In this document: in pieces, positions 1 through 8,954 of the stretch
Layout: the number at the start of each line of letters is the position of its first letter
How positions within the stretch are numbered: the first letter of the stretch is position 1
Source of the DNA: an uncultured Senegalimassilia sp.
Lineage (GTDB): Bacteria; Actinomycetota; Coriobacteriia; Coriobacteriales; Eggerthellaceae
Reading direction: 5' to 3'
Assembly: GCF_902464545.1 (NCBI RefSeq)
Contig: NZ_CABQJR010000006.1
Span: 1-64,000 of the forward strand
DNA length: 64,000 nucleotides
Notes under the pieces: generated by a model
Databases searched by the model: none
The model's input: the letters and a program-made list of their open reading frames with translations, nothing else
What the model was told of the DNA's origin: nothing
Position numbers and translations under genes: made by a program

Positions 1-3
1 CTG

Positions 4-9
4 CCTCCT
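4..9 (-). promoter_or_regulatory. Shine-Dalgarno of a gene starting just left of the window
   Basis: The minus strand reads AGGAGG here, 3 bases from the window edge, so a leftward gene probably starts a few bases beyond position 1. Bases 11-165 between this site and the glycosyltransferase stop hold no other feature that I can support. Confidence 0.35.
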
Positions 10-165
10 AGCATGATTGAATTCGACACTCAAATCATACCGACGGTACGCGCCATGTCTTTTCTTTTTTCTGGACGCGTTCAGCTTTCAAAGTGCGCAA
101 AGAATTTTACGTTACCTTTTGGTATACCCAGTCAACCATCGGTTGCGGCACGCAATGCTGCCCGC

Positions 166-2046
166 CTACGACTTGGTCATCACGGCGATGGTCATCCAGG
201 TGCGTTCGTAGGGACGGTAGTAGGTATGGTATTCCACCAGGTTGAAGCCGTCTTTTTGGCTGAGGTCGGAAATGTCGCGCGGCAGGCTGTTGTTTTGCGC
301 CTGGCCCAGGCAGATGAAGGTGCCATGGAAGTTGTTGAAGATGATCTCCCAGCTCATCTTGCTGACAAGTGTGGGCGAATACGCCATGTACGCACGGTCC
401 CAGTTGCCCTTCTGCCAATCCATATAGGTTTGCGGGATGTCGGGGCACATGACCGACGTGACGCCCATGTAGCCGATATCGGTGGAAACCACCAGGGGCG
501 ACTGGCCGCCGTTCTGTCCGGCAACGCGGTCGACCGTTTCGCGGAACTGCTGCAAGGGAACGTTGTTGGCCGGGTCGTAGTCGTCGCGCACAAGCAGCGC
601 CTGGTTCGCCACGGAAGCCGCCAGCGTGACTGCTACCACGCCTGCCACCAGCGGTTTCGTACGCACATGCGACAGCACCGCCGCAATGGCGAACAGCAGC
701 GGGCCGATGGCCACGAACAAGTAGCGGTAATACAAGATCATGGAGTTCATGACCATGGATGCCGTCCAGGAAATGGCGAACACGCCGAAGTACACCACCA
801 GCGCCGCAGCCACCGGCGCAATAGGATCGGAAACCAACCACGCGTAGAAGCGCTTCAAGCGCAGATGTTTCACGGGGTAGGCGGCCGCGGTCGCGCTTGC
901 GGCCGGGTAAGAAGCCACGCCCTCGTCGAGCTTAGCTGCCGTTCCCGCGCTTGCGCTCGCGGCTCCGTCCGTGTGCTGCGCCTTCGCCGCCGCGATCTGC
1001 TGTTGGCGCGCGGCGCGATGCAACCCTACGCGCCACGTGGCCCAACGCGCCGCCCACGCGATCAAGAACGCCAGCACCGCTACGGCCGCATAGCCGATGC
1101 CCTGCACGATCACCTGCGGTACCACGCCGTAGCTGCCGCGCGCTGCAAACGACAAGAGGCTGGTCAAAAATGCGTACGTGGCCAGCTCGATATAGGTGGT
1201 CGGGAACACGATCTTCGCCCAGTAGGTGCCACCTACCACGCCCATCTGGCTGGTCACGGCGGTGACGATCCACGGCAGGTACAGCGCTACCTGGGCAACG
1301 CAGCCGATGATCAGCACGCGCAGCGGTGCACCCGCGCGAACTGCCTGCTCAGGCAGCGGATTGGGGCCGCCTTTGCGATGCCGCCAGGCACGCGCGCCAA
1401 GGGCGAACAGCAGCACGACGTTGATCATGAACGCCGACATGGCGCCGAAATAATGCAGGTACGCGCACGCCAAGCTAGACGCGAAGCACGTGATCCACCA
1501 GCGTCGCGGCGTGCCCGCCCAGCACTTCAGCCCCCGGGCTGCCTCGGCGATGCGCGCCGGCGGCGTGGCCAGCTGCGTGCCGATGATGCGCATGGCATAG
1601 ATGAAGCACAGCATCACGGCGAACGTTGCCCACGAGTACATGCGGATCTCAACGGCCATCAGCGAGATATAAGGCGTGAACAGGGCGAAGAAGCTGAACA
1701 GCACGCCGGTCGCCCAGCCGGCGTCGCGGCGCACATGGGTGTAGCCCAGCACCGCCATGGCAATAGCGCCCGCCACGGTGAACAGGCGATATATGGTGAT
1801 GCTCTGCCCGAAAACCAGGTTCAGCACGTGCAGCGCCCAGTAAATCAGCACGGGGTGCACGTCGCCGGAGCTGTAGTACCAGATGTCGGCGAAGCTGTGG
1901 TTAGCGATTCCCACCGAGTAGCTTTCGTCGAACCACACGTTGCCATGGAACGCGTCGGTGAGCAGGAAGGCGGCACCTGCGACAAGCAGGATAATATGAA
2001 ACGCGCTTGATGATAAACGTACGTGCGCGCCGCGTGAGAGCTTCAT
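166..2046 (-). CDS. GT39/ArnT-like polytopic membrane glycosyltransferase
   Basis: 626 residues with about a dozen hydrophobic segments. The first loop after TM1 carries FDESYS (about residues 39-44), the D-E pair typical of GT-C fold, dolichyl/undecaprenyl-phosphate-sugar dependent transferases (GT39, ArnT, PMT families), followed by DVHPVLIYWALH, which matches the usual 'hPPlyy' loop position. It probably transfers a lipid-linked sugar to a cell-envelope acceptor on the outer face of the membrane; donor and acceptor cannot be told. A low-complexity Ala/Arg-rich cytoplasmic loop lies around residues 340-385. The ATG is preceded by a GAAGG-like site about 7 bases upstream. It is divergent from the deacetylase gene at 2190, a pairing that suggests glycan work for both. 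Confidence 0.75.
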   Translation of the reverse strand: MKLSRGAHVRLSSSAFHIILLVAGAAFLLTDAFHGNVWFDESYSVGIANHSFADIWYYSSGDVHPVLIYWALHVLNLVFGQSITIYRLFTVAGAIAMAVLGYTHVRRDAGWATGVLFSFFALFTPYISLMAVEIRMYSWATFAVMLCFIYAMRIIGTQLATPPARIAEAARGLKCWAGTPRRWWITCFASSLACAYLHYFGAMSAFMINVVLLFALGARAWRHRKGGPNPLPEQAVRAGAPLRVLIIGCVAQVALYLPWIVTAVTSQMGVVGGTYWAKIVFPTTYIELATYAFLTSLLSFAARGSYGVVPQVIVQGIGYAAVAVLAFLIAWAARWATWRVGLHRAARQQQIAAAKAQHTDGAASASAGTAAKLDEGVASYPAASATAAAYPVKHLRLKRFYAWLVSDPIAPVAAALVVYFGVFAISWTASMVMNSMILYYRYLFVAIGPLLFAIAAVLSHVRTKPLVAGVVAVTLAASVANQALLVRDDYDPANNVPLQQFRETVDRVAGQNGGQSPLVVSTDIGYMGVTSVMCPDIPQTYMDWQKGNWDRAYMAYSPTLVSKMSWEIIFNNFHGTFICLGQAQNNSLPRDISDLSQKDGFNLVEYHTYYRPYERTWMTIAVMTKS

Positions 2047-2117
2047 GTTGTTTGCCTTCGCCTAGAAACCTGTCATAATGCGCTGCTAGTCTAACATTGC
2101 ATGCGCAAGCGGGAATA

Positions 2118-2168
2118 ACCTGCGTAGAAAAACCCAGGGGCTACCCTAGGGTTTTCATAACCGCAGGT
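2118..2168. repeat. Nested inverted repeat in a divergent intergenic region
   Basis: Outer arms ACCTGCG (2118-2124) and CGCAGGT (2162-2168) enclose inner arms AAAACCC (2129-2135) and GGGTTTT (2149-2155), with AGGG/CCCT between them. It ends 21 bases before the deacetylase start. It could be an operator for the two divergent genes, or a stem followed by TTTT acting as a terminator or attenuator on the plus strand. Confidence 0.45.
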
Positions 2169-2189
2169 AGATAAGGTAAGAGGGGCATT

Positions 2190-3068
2190 ATGAGCGTCAC
2201 GTTCCATGCGGACGACTACGGCATTACGGAGCAGCAGGCAGCCGAAATCCTCAAGCTGTCGCAGGTTTGCGGCGGCCAGGGCGCGCTGTCGTCGGTCAGC
2301 ATTTTCGCGAACAGCCCCGCCTTCGAGGCGGCGGCTGAAATGGCGCGCCCCTACGTGGAATCCGGCAAGCTGGCCATGGCGCTGCACCTGAATCTGGTAG
2401 AGGGCCGTCCGTGCGCCCCGGTTGCGGAAGTTCCCCTGCTGGTGAACCAGCGCGGCACGTTTGCGAACGACTTCGTCGGCCTCTGGAAACTGTCGATGGG
2501 CGCGCAGCGCTGGGCCTTCCGTCAGCAGCTCCAACGCGAGTGCGTCGCGCAGATCCAGCGCTACCTAACCGCGTTTCCCCAGATGAAGTGCACGATGCGC
2601 GTGGATAGCCACCAGCACACGCATGCAGTGCCGGCCGTGTTCGACGCGCTTTCCCAGGCAGTTGCGGAACTGGGCGTCACGGTCACGCACATGCGCTGCC
2701 CCATCGAGCCCCTGGCACCGCACCGTGCCGCCGGCAGCAACATGCCTCCCGTCAACCTGGCTAAGGACGCGCTCATCACCTGGCTGTGGCGCAAAAACCG
2801 CGGAAAGATGCCAGCAGGCTGCGAGGTCCCGCTGTTCTGCGGCGTAGTGCTCTCGGGCGCCATGGACACGGTCGACTGGCCGCTCCTGGATGCGTTCGAA
2901 AGCCTAGCGGCCGACCGCGGCAAGAACGTTCAGGTGCTGTTCCATCCAATCAGCGTGCCGATCGAACAATGCCTCGATCCGGAGAACGGCCCCTTCGCCG
3001 CCGCCTGCGCATCCGAGGCCCGCGACCGCGAAGCCGAACGCCTGCGCTACTTGGCCGAGGCACGATAA
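2190..3068 (+). CDS. ChbG/HpnK/YdjC-family carbohydrate deacetylase
   Basis: 292 residues, normal for the family. The N-terminus has HADDYG (residues 6-11), the metal-binding Asp-Asp signature of YdjC-type deacetylases, and a mid-protein DSHQHTH motif (about 142-148) provides the zinc-site histidines. Members remove N-acetyl groups from chitooligosaccharides, glycolipids or hopanoid glucosamine in the cytoplasm. The ATG has a GAGGGG site 5 bases upstream. Divergent from the membrane glycosyltransferase, so a role on a surface-glycan precursor is plausible, but the substrate is not identifiable. Confidence 0.85.
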   Translation: MSVTFHADDYGITEQQAAEILKLSQVCGGQGALSSVSIFANSPAFEAAAEMARPYVESGKLAMALHLNLVEGRPCAPVAEVPLLVNQRGTFANDFVGLWKLSMGAQRWAFRQQLQRECVAQIQRYLTAFPQMKCTMRVDSHQHTHAVPAVFDALSQAVAELGVTVTHMRCPIEPLAPHRAAGSNMPPVNLAKDALITWLWRKNRGKMPAGCEVPLFCGVVLSGAMDTVDWPLLDAFESLAADRGKNVQVLFHPISVPIEQCLDPENGPFAAACASEARDREAERLRYLAEAR

Positions 3069-3078
3069 ACGTTGCCTG

Positions 3079-3096
3079 GCGATTCCGCGGAATCGC
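3079..3096. repeat. 18-bp perfect palindrome upstream of prfC
   Basis: GCGATTCCGCGGAATCGC is a perfect dyad, 10 bases after the deacetylase stop and about 25 bases before a possible -10 element TATACT (3120-3125) for prfC. Pyrimidine-rich sequence follows, so it could be a weak terminator hairpin or a protein-binding site. Confidence 0.4.
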
Positions 3097-3204
3097 TTCC
3101 CCGCTTTCCTTTTCGCCGCTATACTAACTTAGTTACGCTTAAACCACATCGGCCGGCAACGTGTCACAGGGCGCGTCATCGGCCGTTTTGCGGAAAGGAA
3201 CCCC

Positions 3205-4815
<1,611 letters not shown>

Positions 4816-4848
4816 GAAGCGTTTTCCCAGGTAAAGAGATAGTTTGCG

Positions 4849-4880
4849 AAGGCGCCGAAGCACTTGGGCTTCGGCGCCTT
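4849..4880. terminator. Bidirectional hairpin between prfC and the sirtuin gene
   Basis: Perfect 12-bp stem AAGGCGCCGAAG (4849-4860) and CTTCGGCGCCTT (4869-4880) with an 8-base loop, between the stops of two convergent genes. There is no long T-run on either side, so termination may be partial. Confidence 0.7.
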
Positions 4881-5765
4881 CTAGCTTGCTAACGCCGATT
4901 CAAGCTGCGAGAGCGTTTCTGCTAGGTCGGCGTTCAAGCAGATGGAACGTTCGGCGATCTCCTTCGGGGCCACAGCCTCGCCCATGTTCAGGCAGGCATA
5001 CGTGGCCTGCGGGTTTTCCAAGGTTGCACGCCAAAACGGGTACTTGATGATCGCGGGCGTGTTATACCCCACGCCAAGCTCCAGGTGGAGAACCCGCATG
5101 CCCCTATGGCGGCGTTCGAAGTCGCGATAGCGCGCCGCTGCCGCAAACCAGCCGTCATCCTGCACGAATGTGTCGTCAGCACGCAGGTTCATGGACATCT
5201 CCGCGCCGCAATGCGGACAGCGCGGGATCAGCTCGCTGGGAATGCGCAAATCGCGTTGCTGCTCGAACATGGCACGAACGGCATCTTCGTTATCGAACGT
5301 TTCGCGACAGCAGGGCTTGCTACACTGAAACAGGCCATAGTCGCCCTGCGTGTAGAACAGGCGCTGCTTGTCGAATCCGGCCAGCTGGAACTGATGGTCC
5401 ACGTTGGTGGTCAGCACGAAATAGTCGCGCCCCGCAAGCAACTTGCGCAACTGAACGTACAACGGGTTCGGCCCCAGGTCATAACGGTTCACCATGACGT
5501 AGCGACTCCAAAACGCCCATCGTTCTTCAGCGGTGGCGTAAGGGTAGAACCCGCCCGAATACATGTCGGTGAAGCCGTAGCGTTCGCGAAAATCGGCGAA
5601 GTGCTGCTCGAAGCGAGGACCGGAGTACGTAAAGCCTGCCGCTGTGGACAATCCGGCGCCCGCACCTACCAGTACGGCATCGGCGCTCTCGAGCGCCTGG
5701 TCGAGGCGCTCGATGTCACACGCTACGGCACCCTTCTCGGCCACGCGGCCGCATCCCAAGATCAT
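4881..5765 (-). CDS. SIR2-family protein resembling class M (SirTM) sirtuins
   Basis: 294 residues. The Rossmann motif GAGAGLS (34-40) and TTNVDHQF (119-126) match the NAD-binding motifs of sirtuins. Zinc ligands are C148, C152 or C153, C183 and C186. The catalytic-loop His of deacetylase sirtuins (HG before the first zinc Cys) is Q140-G141 here. Loss of this His is characteristic of class M sirtuins, which are protein ADP-ribosyltransferases acting on lipoylated GcvH-like carriers. The usual partners (macrodomain hydrolase, GcvH-L, lipoate ligase) are not next to it. SD AGGAAGG lies 8 bases before the ATG. The family call is firm; ADP-ribosylation is inferred. Confidence 0.82.
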   Translation of the reverse strand: MILGCGRVAEKGAVACDIERLDQALESADAVLVGAGAGLSTAAGFTYSGPRFEQHFADFRERYGFTDMYSGGFYPYATAEERWAFWSRYVMVNRYDLGPNPLYVQLRKLLAGRDYFVLTTNVDHQFQLAGFDKQRLFYTQGDYGLFQCSKPCCRETFDNEDAVRAMFEQQRDLRIPSELIPRCPHCGAEMSMNLRADDTFVQDDGWFAAAARYRDFERRHRGMRVLHLELGVGYNTPAIIKYPFWRATLENPQATYACLNMGEAVAPKEIAERSICLNADLAETLSQLESALAS

Positions 5766-5815
5766 CTTCGAACCTTCCTGCCCATCTTACCTGCCGCCAG
5801 CATAAACGCAGGCGC

Positions 5816-5956
5816 TTACTCCACGATACGCGTTCGCCCCGCACGATGCGGCTTGCGATGCGGCGGTTCGCCGTCGCGATAGCTCAGAATCACAAAGCAC
5901 ACGCGCTCGTATCCGTCCGGTTCCGCATGGCGAAGCGCCGCATCAGCAAACGCAAA
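5816..5956 (-). pseudogene. Possible coding remnant between sirtuin and maturase genes
   Basis: An open frame with protein-like composition runs about 47 codons to a TAA at 5816-5818 and lacks a start codon of its own; it includes ERVCFVILSYRDGEP. It lies between the start of the sirtuin gene and the stop of the radical SAM fragment. I do not recognise the family. It may be a decayed 3' end of a gene or chance. Confidence 0.2.
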
Positions 5957-5961
5957 GCATG

Positions 5962-6852
5962 CTAATCGACTTCCTTCCAGCATTGCGGGTCGGGCGCGTA
6001 CATGTTGCCGGTGTAGCCGGCAGCTACCGCCGGACAGCCGCGGCACCATCCCGCCAGCTCGCAGCGGCTGCACTTCTCGAACTTCGAAAACTCGCGAAGC
6101 GCTTCCATGTTCTGCCCCATGAACAGGTCGTACATGCTGGCTTCGTGCACGTTGCCGATCTTGCTCTCCATGCGACGGCATGCGTAGACGTCGCCGGTCG
6201 GCAGCACGGTCATGTGCGCGATACCGCAATGGCAGCCGTCATAGACCTTGCCGCACTGCGCGCCTTCCGGGATGCGGAAGCGGCCCTGCTCCCAGTCGAG
6301 CAACGTCCACAAATGATCCTTCTTCTGGAACGTCGTCTTGCAGCCCGCTGTCTGCAGCTCATCGATGCGCTCCTGGCACGCTACCAGGAGCGCGCGGTAC
6401 TCGAGCGGCTCCATATGGAACTCCTCGAGACGCTGGCCCTTCGTTGGACAGTAGCGCCCGAAGGCGAACACATCGGCCTCGATACGGGCCGCCAGTTCGA
6501 TCATGTCGGGCAGCTCAGCCGCGTTCATGCTGCTCACGGTGCTCATGAGCGCCAACCACATGCCCGAGCGCTTGATGCATGCCGCCGCGCGCAGCGTGTC
6601 GTCGAAGCTGCCGGGTTTGCGAAACAGGTTGTGGGTGGCGGCGTTCGATCCGTCCAAACTCAGCTGATATTTGCGGCAACCAAGCTCGCGCATGCGGCGG
6701 CATACCCCGTCGGTCAGATGGAACGGGTTGCCCATGATGCACCACATGGCCCCGCGCGTATGCAGCTCCTCAGCTAAACGCCAGAAGTCGCGATGCAGGA
6801 TGGGGTCGCCGCCGGTGATGTAGAAGTAGGGCTGGCGGCCCATGCGCTCACA
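5962..6852 (-). pseudogene. Radical SAM/SPASM peptide maturase, C-terminal fragment (ACGX system)
   Basis: About 296 codons from the TGT at 6850-6852. Seen: YFYITGGDP near the start (the GGE/GGD SAM-amino-group motif of radical SAM enzymes), SLDG, and a C-terminal SPASM domain with CGKVYDGCHC, GDVYACR and CSRCELAGWCRGC, which would bind auxiliary Fe-S clusters. The N-terminal CX3CX2C that binds the SAM-cleaving cluster is absent. The missing part belongs between this fragment and the 40-codon piece at 6848-6970, which is in another frame. Together they make one maturase gene with an internal deletion. Downstream gene of the ACGX peptide operon. As sequenced it cannot make a working radical SAM enzyme. 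Confidence 0.82.
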
Positions 6853-6970
6853 CATGCCATTGGAAGGCGAAGATAGGACGCAAGTCCTGTGAGAGTTGCA
6901 CATTGCGGTGACCGGTTGTGACCGATTTCGATTCCTGCTCGTTCTGCTCGGGTTTCTGATCATGTTGCAT
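6848..6970 (-). pseudogene. Radical SAM maturase, N-terminal fragment
   Basis: ATG at 6970 with a GGAGC site 9 bases upstream, 40 codons ending LRPIFAFQWHV then TGA. 'PIFAFQWH' is the segment that normally leads directly into the CX3CX2C motif in this maturase group. After the Val codon the DNA continues in another frame with CERMGRQPYFYITGGDP, so the deletion junction is at about 6850-6853. The cysteine motif and an estimated 40-60 residues are gone. Confidence 0.78.
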
Positions 6971-7111
6971 GGCTATGCTGCTCCTTTCCGTTCGTGTTCG
7001 CGTTCCCTGAAACGCAGTTTGACCGCATGCCGGATTCGTCTCGTGCGCGGTCGGCTTTCGAACCGGGCGACGCATGCGTCGCGGCGGCACATCGCCGAGC
7101 CCGCGGTCGGC

Positions 7112-7738
7112 CTACTCCCCTACGCGTTCGATAGCGTCAACGGGACAAGCCTCGAAGCACGCGCCGCAATGCAGGCAGTTCTGCGCACGGATGCGGAACG
7201 GCTCGCCGGGTTCGCCTTCCTCAATGACCCCCTGCGGGCACACGCCTTGGCACGTCCCGCAGCCGATGCACGCGTCGGTGATGCGATAGCCGCGAGCCTG
7301 CGCCACATTCCCATCCAAGCGATAGGTTTCGCGAAAGATCGGGTGCACGCCTAGGTTGAAGTACTCGATGGACACGTCGCAGATTTCGAAAATCACGTTG
7401 ATATCGCGCGTTTGACCAGGGTAAACGTTTGCTAGATAGGGCTGCTCGACATAGATGAGGTCGCAAATGCGCACGCCCTCGGCACCCGCAACCTCCCGTG
7501 CGGTACCCGACAGCCGCAGCATCTCGTTGAAGCGCGTGCGCCCCACGGCCTGCACGCGCCCATCACGGGCAAGATCGCGTGCGAACGGCTTGCCGCGCGA
7601 GGTGAGGAAGTACACGGCATCGGGCTCATAATGCAGCGCGCTGATGCAGCGCACCTGGGGCGACCCGTCCTCGGCCACGTTCGCAAAATCGAGCGTGCCG
7701 ATGAGCTTGAGCTTCTCAAGACAGGTTTTCAGGTTCAT
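7112..7738 (-). CDS. FMN-binding split-barrel protein with two C-terminal [4Fe-4S] clusters
   Basis: 208 residues. Residues 1 to about 135 resemble the pyridoxamine-5'-phosphate-oxidase-like FMN split barrel. The C-terminal third is a bacterial ferredoxin with Cys at 157, 160, 163, 167 and 188, 191, 194, 198 (two CX2CX2CX3C sets). It is likely a small cytoplasmic flavin/Fe-S electron carrier or reductase. It lies between the peptide gene and the maturase gene on the same strand, so it may deliver electrons to the radical SAM enzyme or reduce the modified peptide. That role is inferred from position. Its reading frame is intact. Confidence 0.8.
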   Translation of the reverse strand: MNLKTCLEKLKLIGTLDFANVAEDGSPQVRCISALHYEPDAVYFLTSRGKPFARDLARDGRVQAVGRTRFNEMLRLSGTAREVAGAEGVRICDLIYVEQPYLANVYPGQTRDINVIFEICDVSIEYFNLGVHPIFRETYRLDGNVAQARGYRITDACIGCGTCQGVCPQGVIEEGEPGEPFRIRAQNCLHCGACFEACPVDAIERVGE

Positions 7739-7816
7739 GATCTGGCCTTTCGACGGGGATTACGGAGCGGTTTCCATCAGAGTCTACGTGCGGGCCTGCT
7801 GCGGTCCGGTCAATGG

Positions 7817-7860
7817 GCCCGGCTTGTCCGCGCATCACAGGGTGTGCGGATGAGCCGGGC
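7817..7860 (-). promoter_or_regulatory. Stable hairpin between peptide gene and maturation genes
   Basis: GCCCGGCT (7817-7824) and AGCCGGGC (7853-7860) form the base, with TCCGCGCA/TGTGCGGA extending the stem. No T-run follows on either strand, so it looks like an RNA-stability or partial-termination element that would keep peptide mRNA above maturase mRNA. Confidence 0.5.
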
Positions 7861-7957
7861 TGATCGCCTGCCGCAAGCGCCGCGCAGCAGGGCGCGGCCG
7901 GGGCGGTTGGACCCCAGCTGCGCCCTTCGCGCAAGTGCGCCCAGGAGCCCGATTGCG

Positions 7958-8140
7958 CTATTCGGGATCCTTCGTGCCGCAAGCGGGCGCGGGATCGGCG
8001 CTGCCGCAGGCGGGCGCCGGGTCGGCAGAACCGCAAGCGGGCGCGGGATCGGCAGAGCCGCAAGCCGGGGCGGCCTTGGGGTCGGCGGAGCCGCAGGCGG
8101 TGCCGCAAGCGCCGGAAACGACGTTGTCCAGATTGCTCAT
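7958..8140 (-). CDS. ACGX-repeat RiPP-like precursor peptide
   Basis: 60 residues. Leader MSNLDNVVSG, then six Ala-Cys-Gly units: ACGT, ACGS, then ACGS three times and a final ACGT, separated mostly by ADPAP so that the core period is 9 residues (27 nt). Ends KDPE. This fits the ACGX-repeat peptide group, which is found beside radical SAM/SPASM proteins; the product is presumed to be a Cys-modified peptide, activity unknown. SD AGGAGGAG at 8147-8154 is 6 bases from the ATG, one of the strongest in the window, consistent with high expression. First gene of a leftward operon with the FMN/ferredoxin protein and the broken maturase. Confidence 0.88.
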   Translation of the reverse strand: MSNLDNVVSGACGTACGSADPKAAPACGSADPAPACGSADPAPACGSADPAPACGTKDPE

Positions 8141-8159
8141 TTTCTTCTCCTCCTGATTC

Positions 8160-8188
8160 GTGACGCCTCCTTGGCGGGCGTCTATAAT
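8160..8188 (+). promoter_or_regulatory. Candidate promoter for the HxlR gene
   Basis: GTGACG (8160-8165), 17 bases, then TATAAT (8183-8188) on the plus strand, about 100 bases before the HxlR start. The -35 part sits beside the peptide gene's ribosome-binding site. Confidence 0.45.
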
Positions 8189-8225
8189 GATTGTCCAAAA
8201 CAACCGTCGAATCCGGAAGTAGCCA

Positions 8226-8250
8226 CTAATCTATTAGGTACCAACCTTTA
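8226..8250. promoter_or_regulatory. Operator-like palindromes between HxlR and peptide genes
   Basis: CTAATCTATTAG (8226-8237) is a dyad of two 5-base arms. It overlaps a second imperfect dyad around GGTACC (8237-8242), AGGTACCAACCT. AT-rich and placed between the divergent regulator and peptide genes, it is the likeliest HxlR binding site here. Confidence 0.45.
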
Positions 8251-8287
8251 TGTAAGTAGGCTTTGACCTGCGCGAAAGGAAACGCTC

Positions 8288-8620
8288 GTGCTCACCAAGG
8301 AAGAACTGCCGCCCTGTCCCGTTGCCACCACGCTTATGCTCATCGGCAACAAATGGAAGATCTTCATCATCCAGCAGCTCATGGACAAACCCTTCCGTTT
8401 CAGCGAACTGCGACGAGCCATTCCCGGCATCAGCGAGAAGGTGCTTACGGATAATCTGCGCGCGCTGGAGAAGGACGGCCTGATCACGCGCACCGTGTTC
8501 CCTGAGATCCCGCCGCATACCGAATACGCTTTGAGCGATCTGGGCGACACCATGCGCCCTATCATCGAAAGCATGGCAACCTGGGGCACCGGCTATCAAA
8601 ACCTCGTTCGCGCGCAATAG
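8288..8620 (+). CDS. HxlR-family winged-helix transcriptional regulator
   Basis: 110 residues, full length. Shows CPV near the N-terminus (C10), GNKWKIFII, FSELRRAIPGISEKVLT as the recognition helix region and GLITR before the wing, all HxlR hallmarks. Members often sense redox or electrophilic stress through the conserved Cys. Divergent from the ACGX peptide operon with dyad sequences between them, so it most likely controls that operon and itself. AAAGGA lies upstream of the ATG; the spacing is rather long (about 10). Confidence 0.9.
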   Translation: MLTKEELPPCPVATTLMLIGNKWKIFIIQQLMDKPFRFSELRRAIPGISEKVLTDNLRALEKDGLITRTVFPEIPPHTEYALSDLGDTMRPIIESMATWGTGYQNLVRAQ

Positions 8621-8663
8621 CCGTCTCACATCTGTTAATCCGTCACCGAAAGCGCCGAAACCG

Positions 8664-8915
8664 CACGATGCCCGTGCTCCCCATGCCGGGGGGACGGGGA
8701 CATTGGAGGAGGTTTCGGAGGTCATTTCCCTCGTAGCCCTTGCACAGTTGGATGCGCCGTGCATACTGTTCAACTTGAACGGTTTCTACGATGATCTGCG
8801 CGCGCTTCTCAATCGAATGGTCGATATGGGGCTTTCCTCGCCGCGCAGGCAGCGGGGCATTCATTTCGCGCATTCGCTTGAAGAGGCAGCCGACATCCTA
8901 GTCCCGTTGCACTAA
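8664..8915 (+). pseudogene. LOG-family (TIGR00730-type) 3' remnant
   Basis: The frame ending at 8915 contains GGTGTLEEVSEV, matching the PGGxGTLEE substrate-binding signature of LOG phosphoribohydrolases (the so-called lysine decarboxylase family), and continues through FNLNGFYDDL to the usual C-terminal region. About 95 N-terminal residues are missing. The bases before the motif read APHAGG where ALPGG is expected; two compensating frameshifts would explain this, since the next frame reads VLPMPGG. No start or ribosome site fits. Sits directly behind the HxlR gene. Confidence 0.7.
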
Positions 8916-8954
8916 CCGTATCGTTTCTCCGAGTAGCCAGGAGCGTGAGCAATC

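Noticed and set aside
13..2010. Long plus-strand open frame opposite the glycosyltransferase
   Set aside because: Arg/His-rich without motifs; the minus-strand frame has a proper membrane topology and a GT39 signature.
7958..8140. CRISPR-like or plain DNA tandem repeat at the 27-nt units
   Set aside because: The repeats are in frame, start after a strong ribosome site and encode a regular Cys peptide beside maturation genes, so they are coding.
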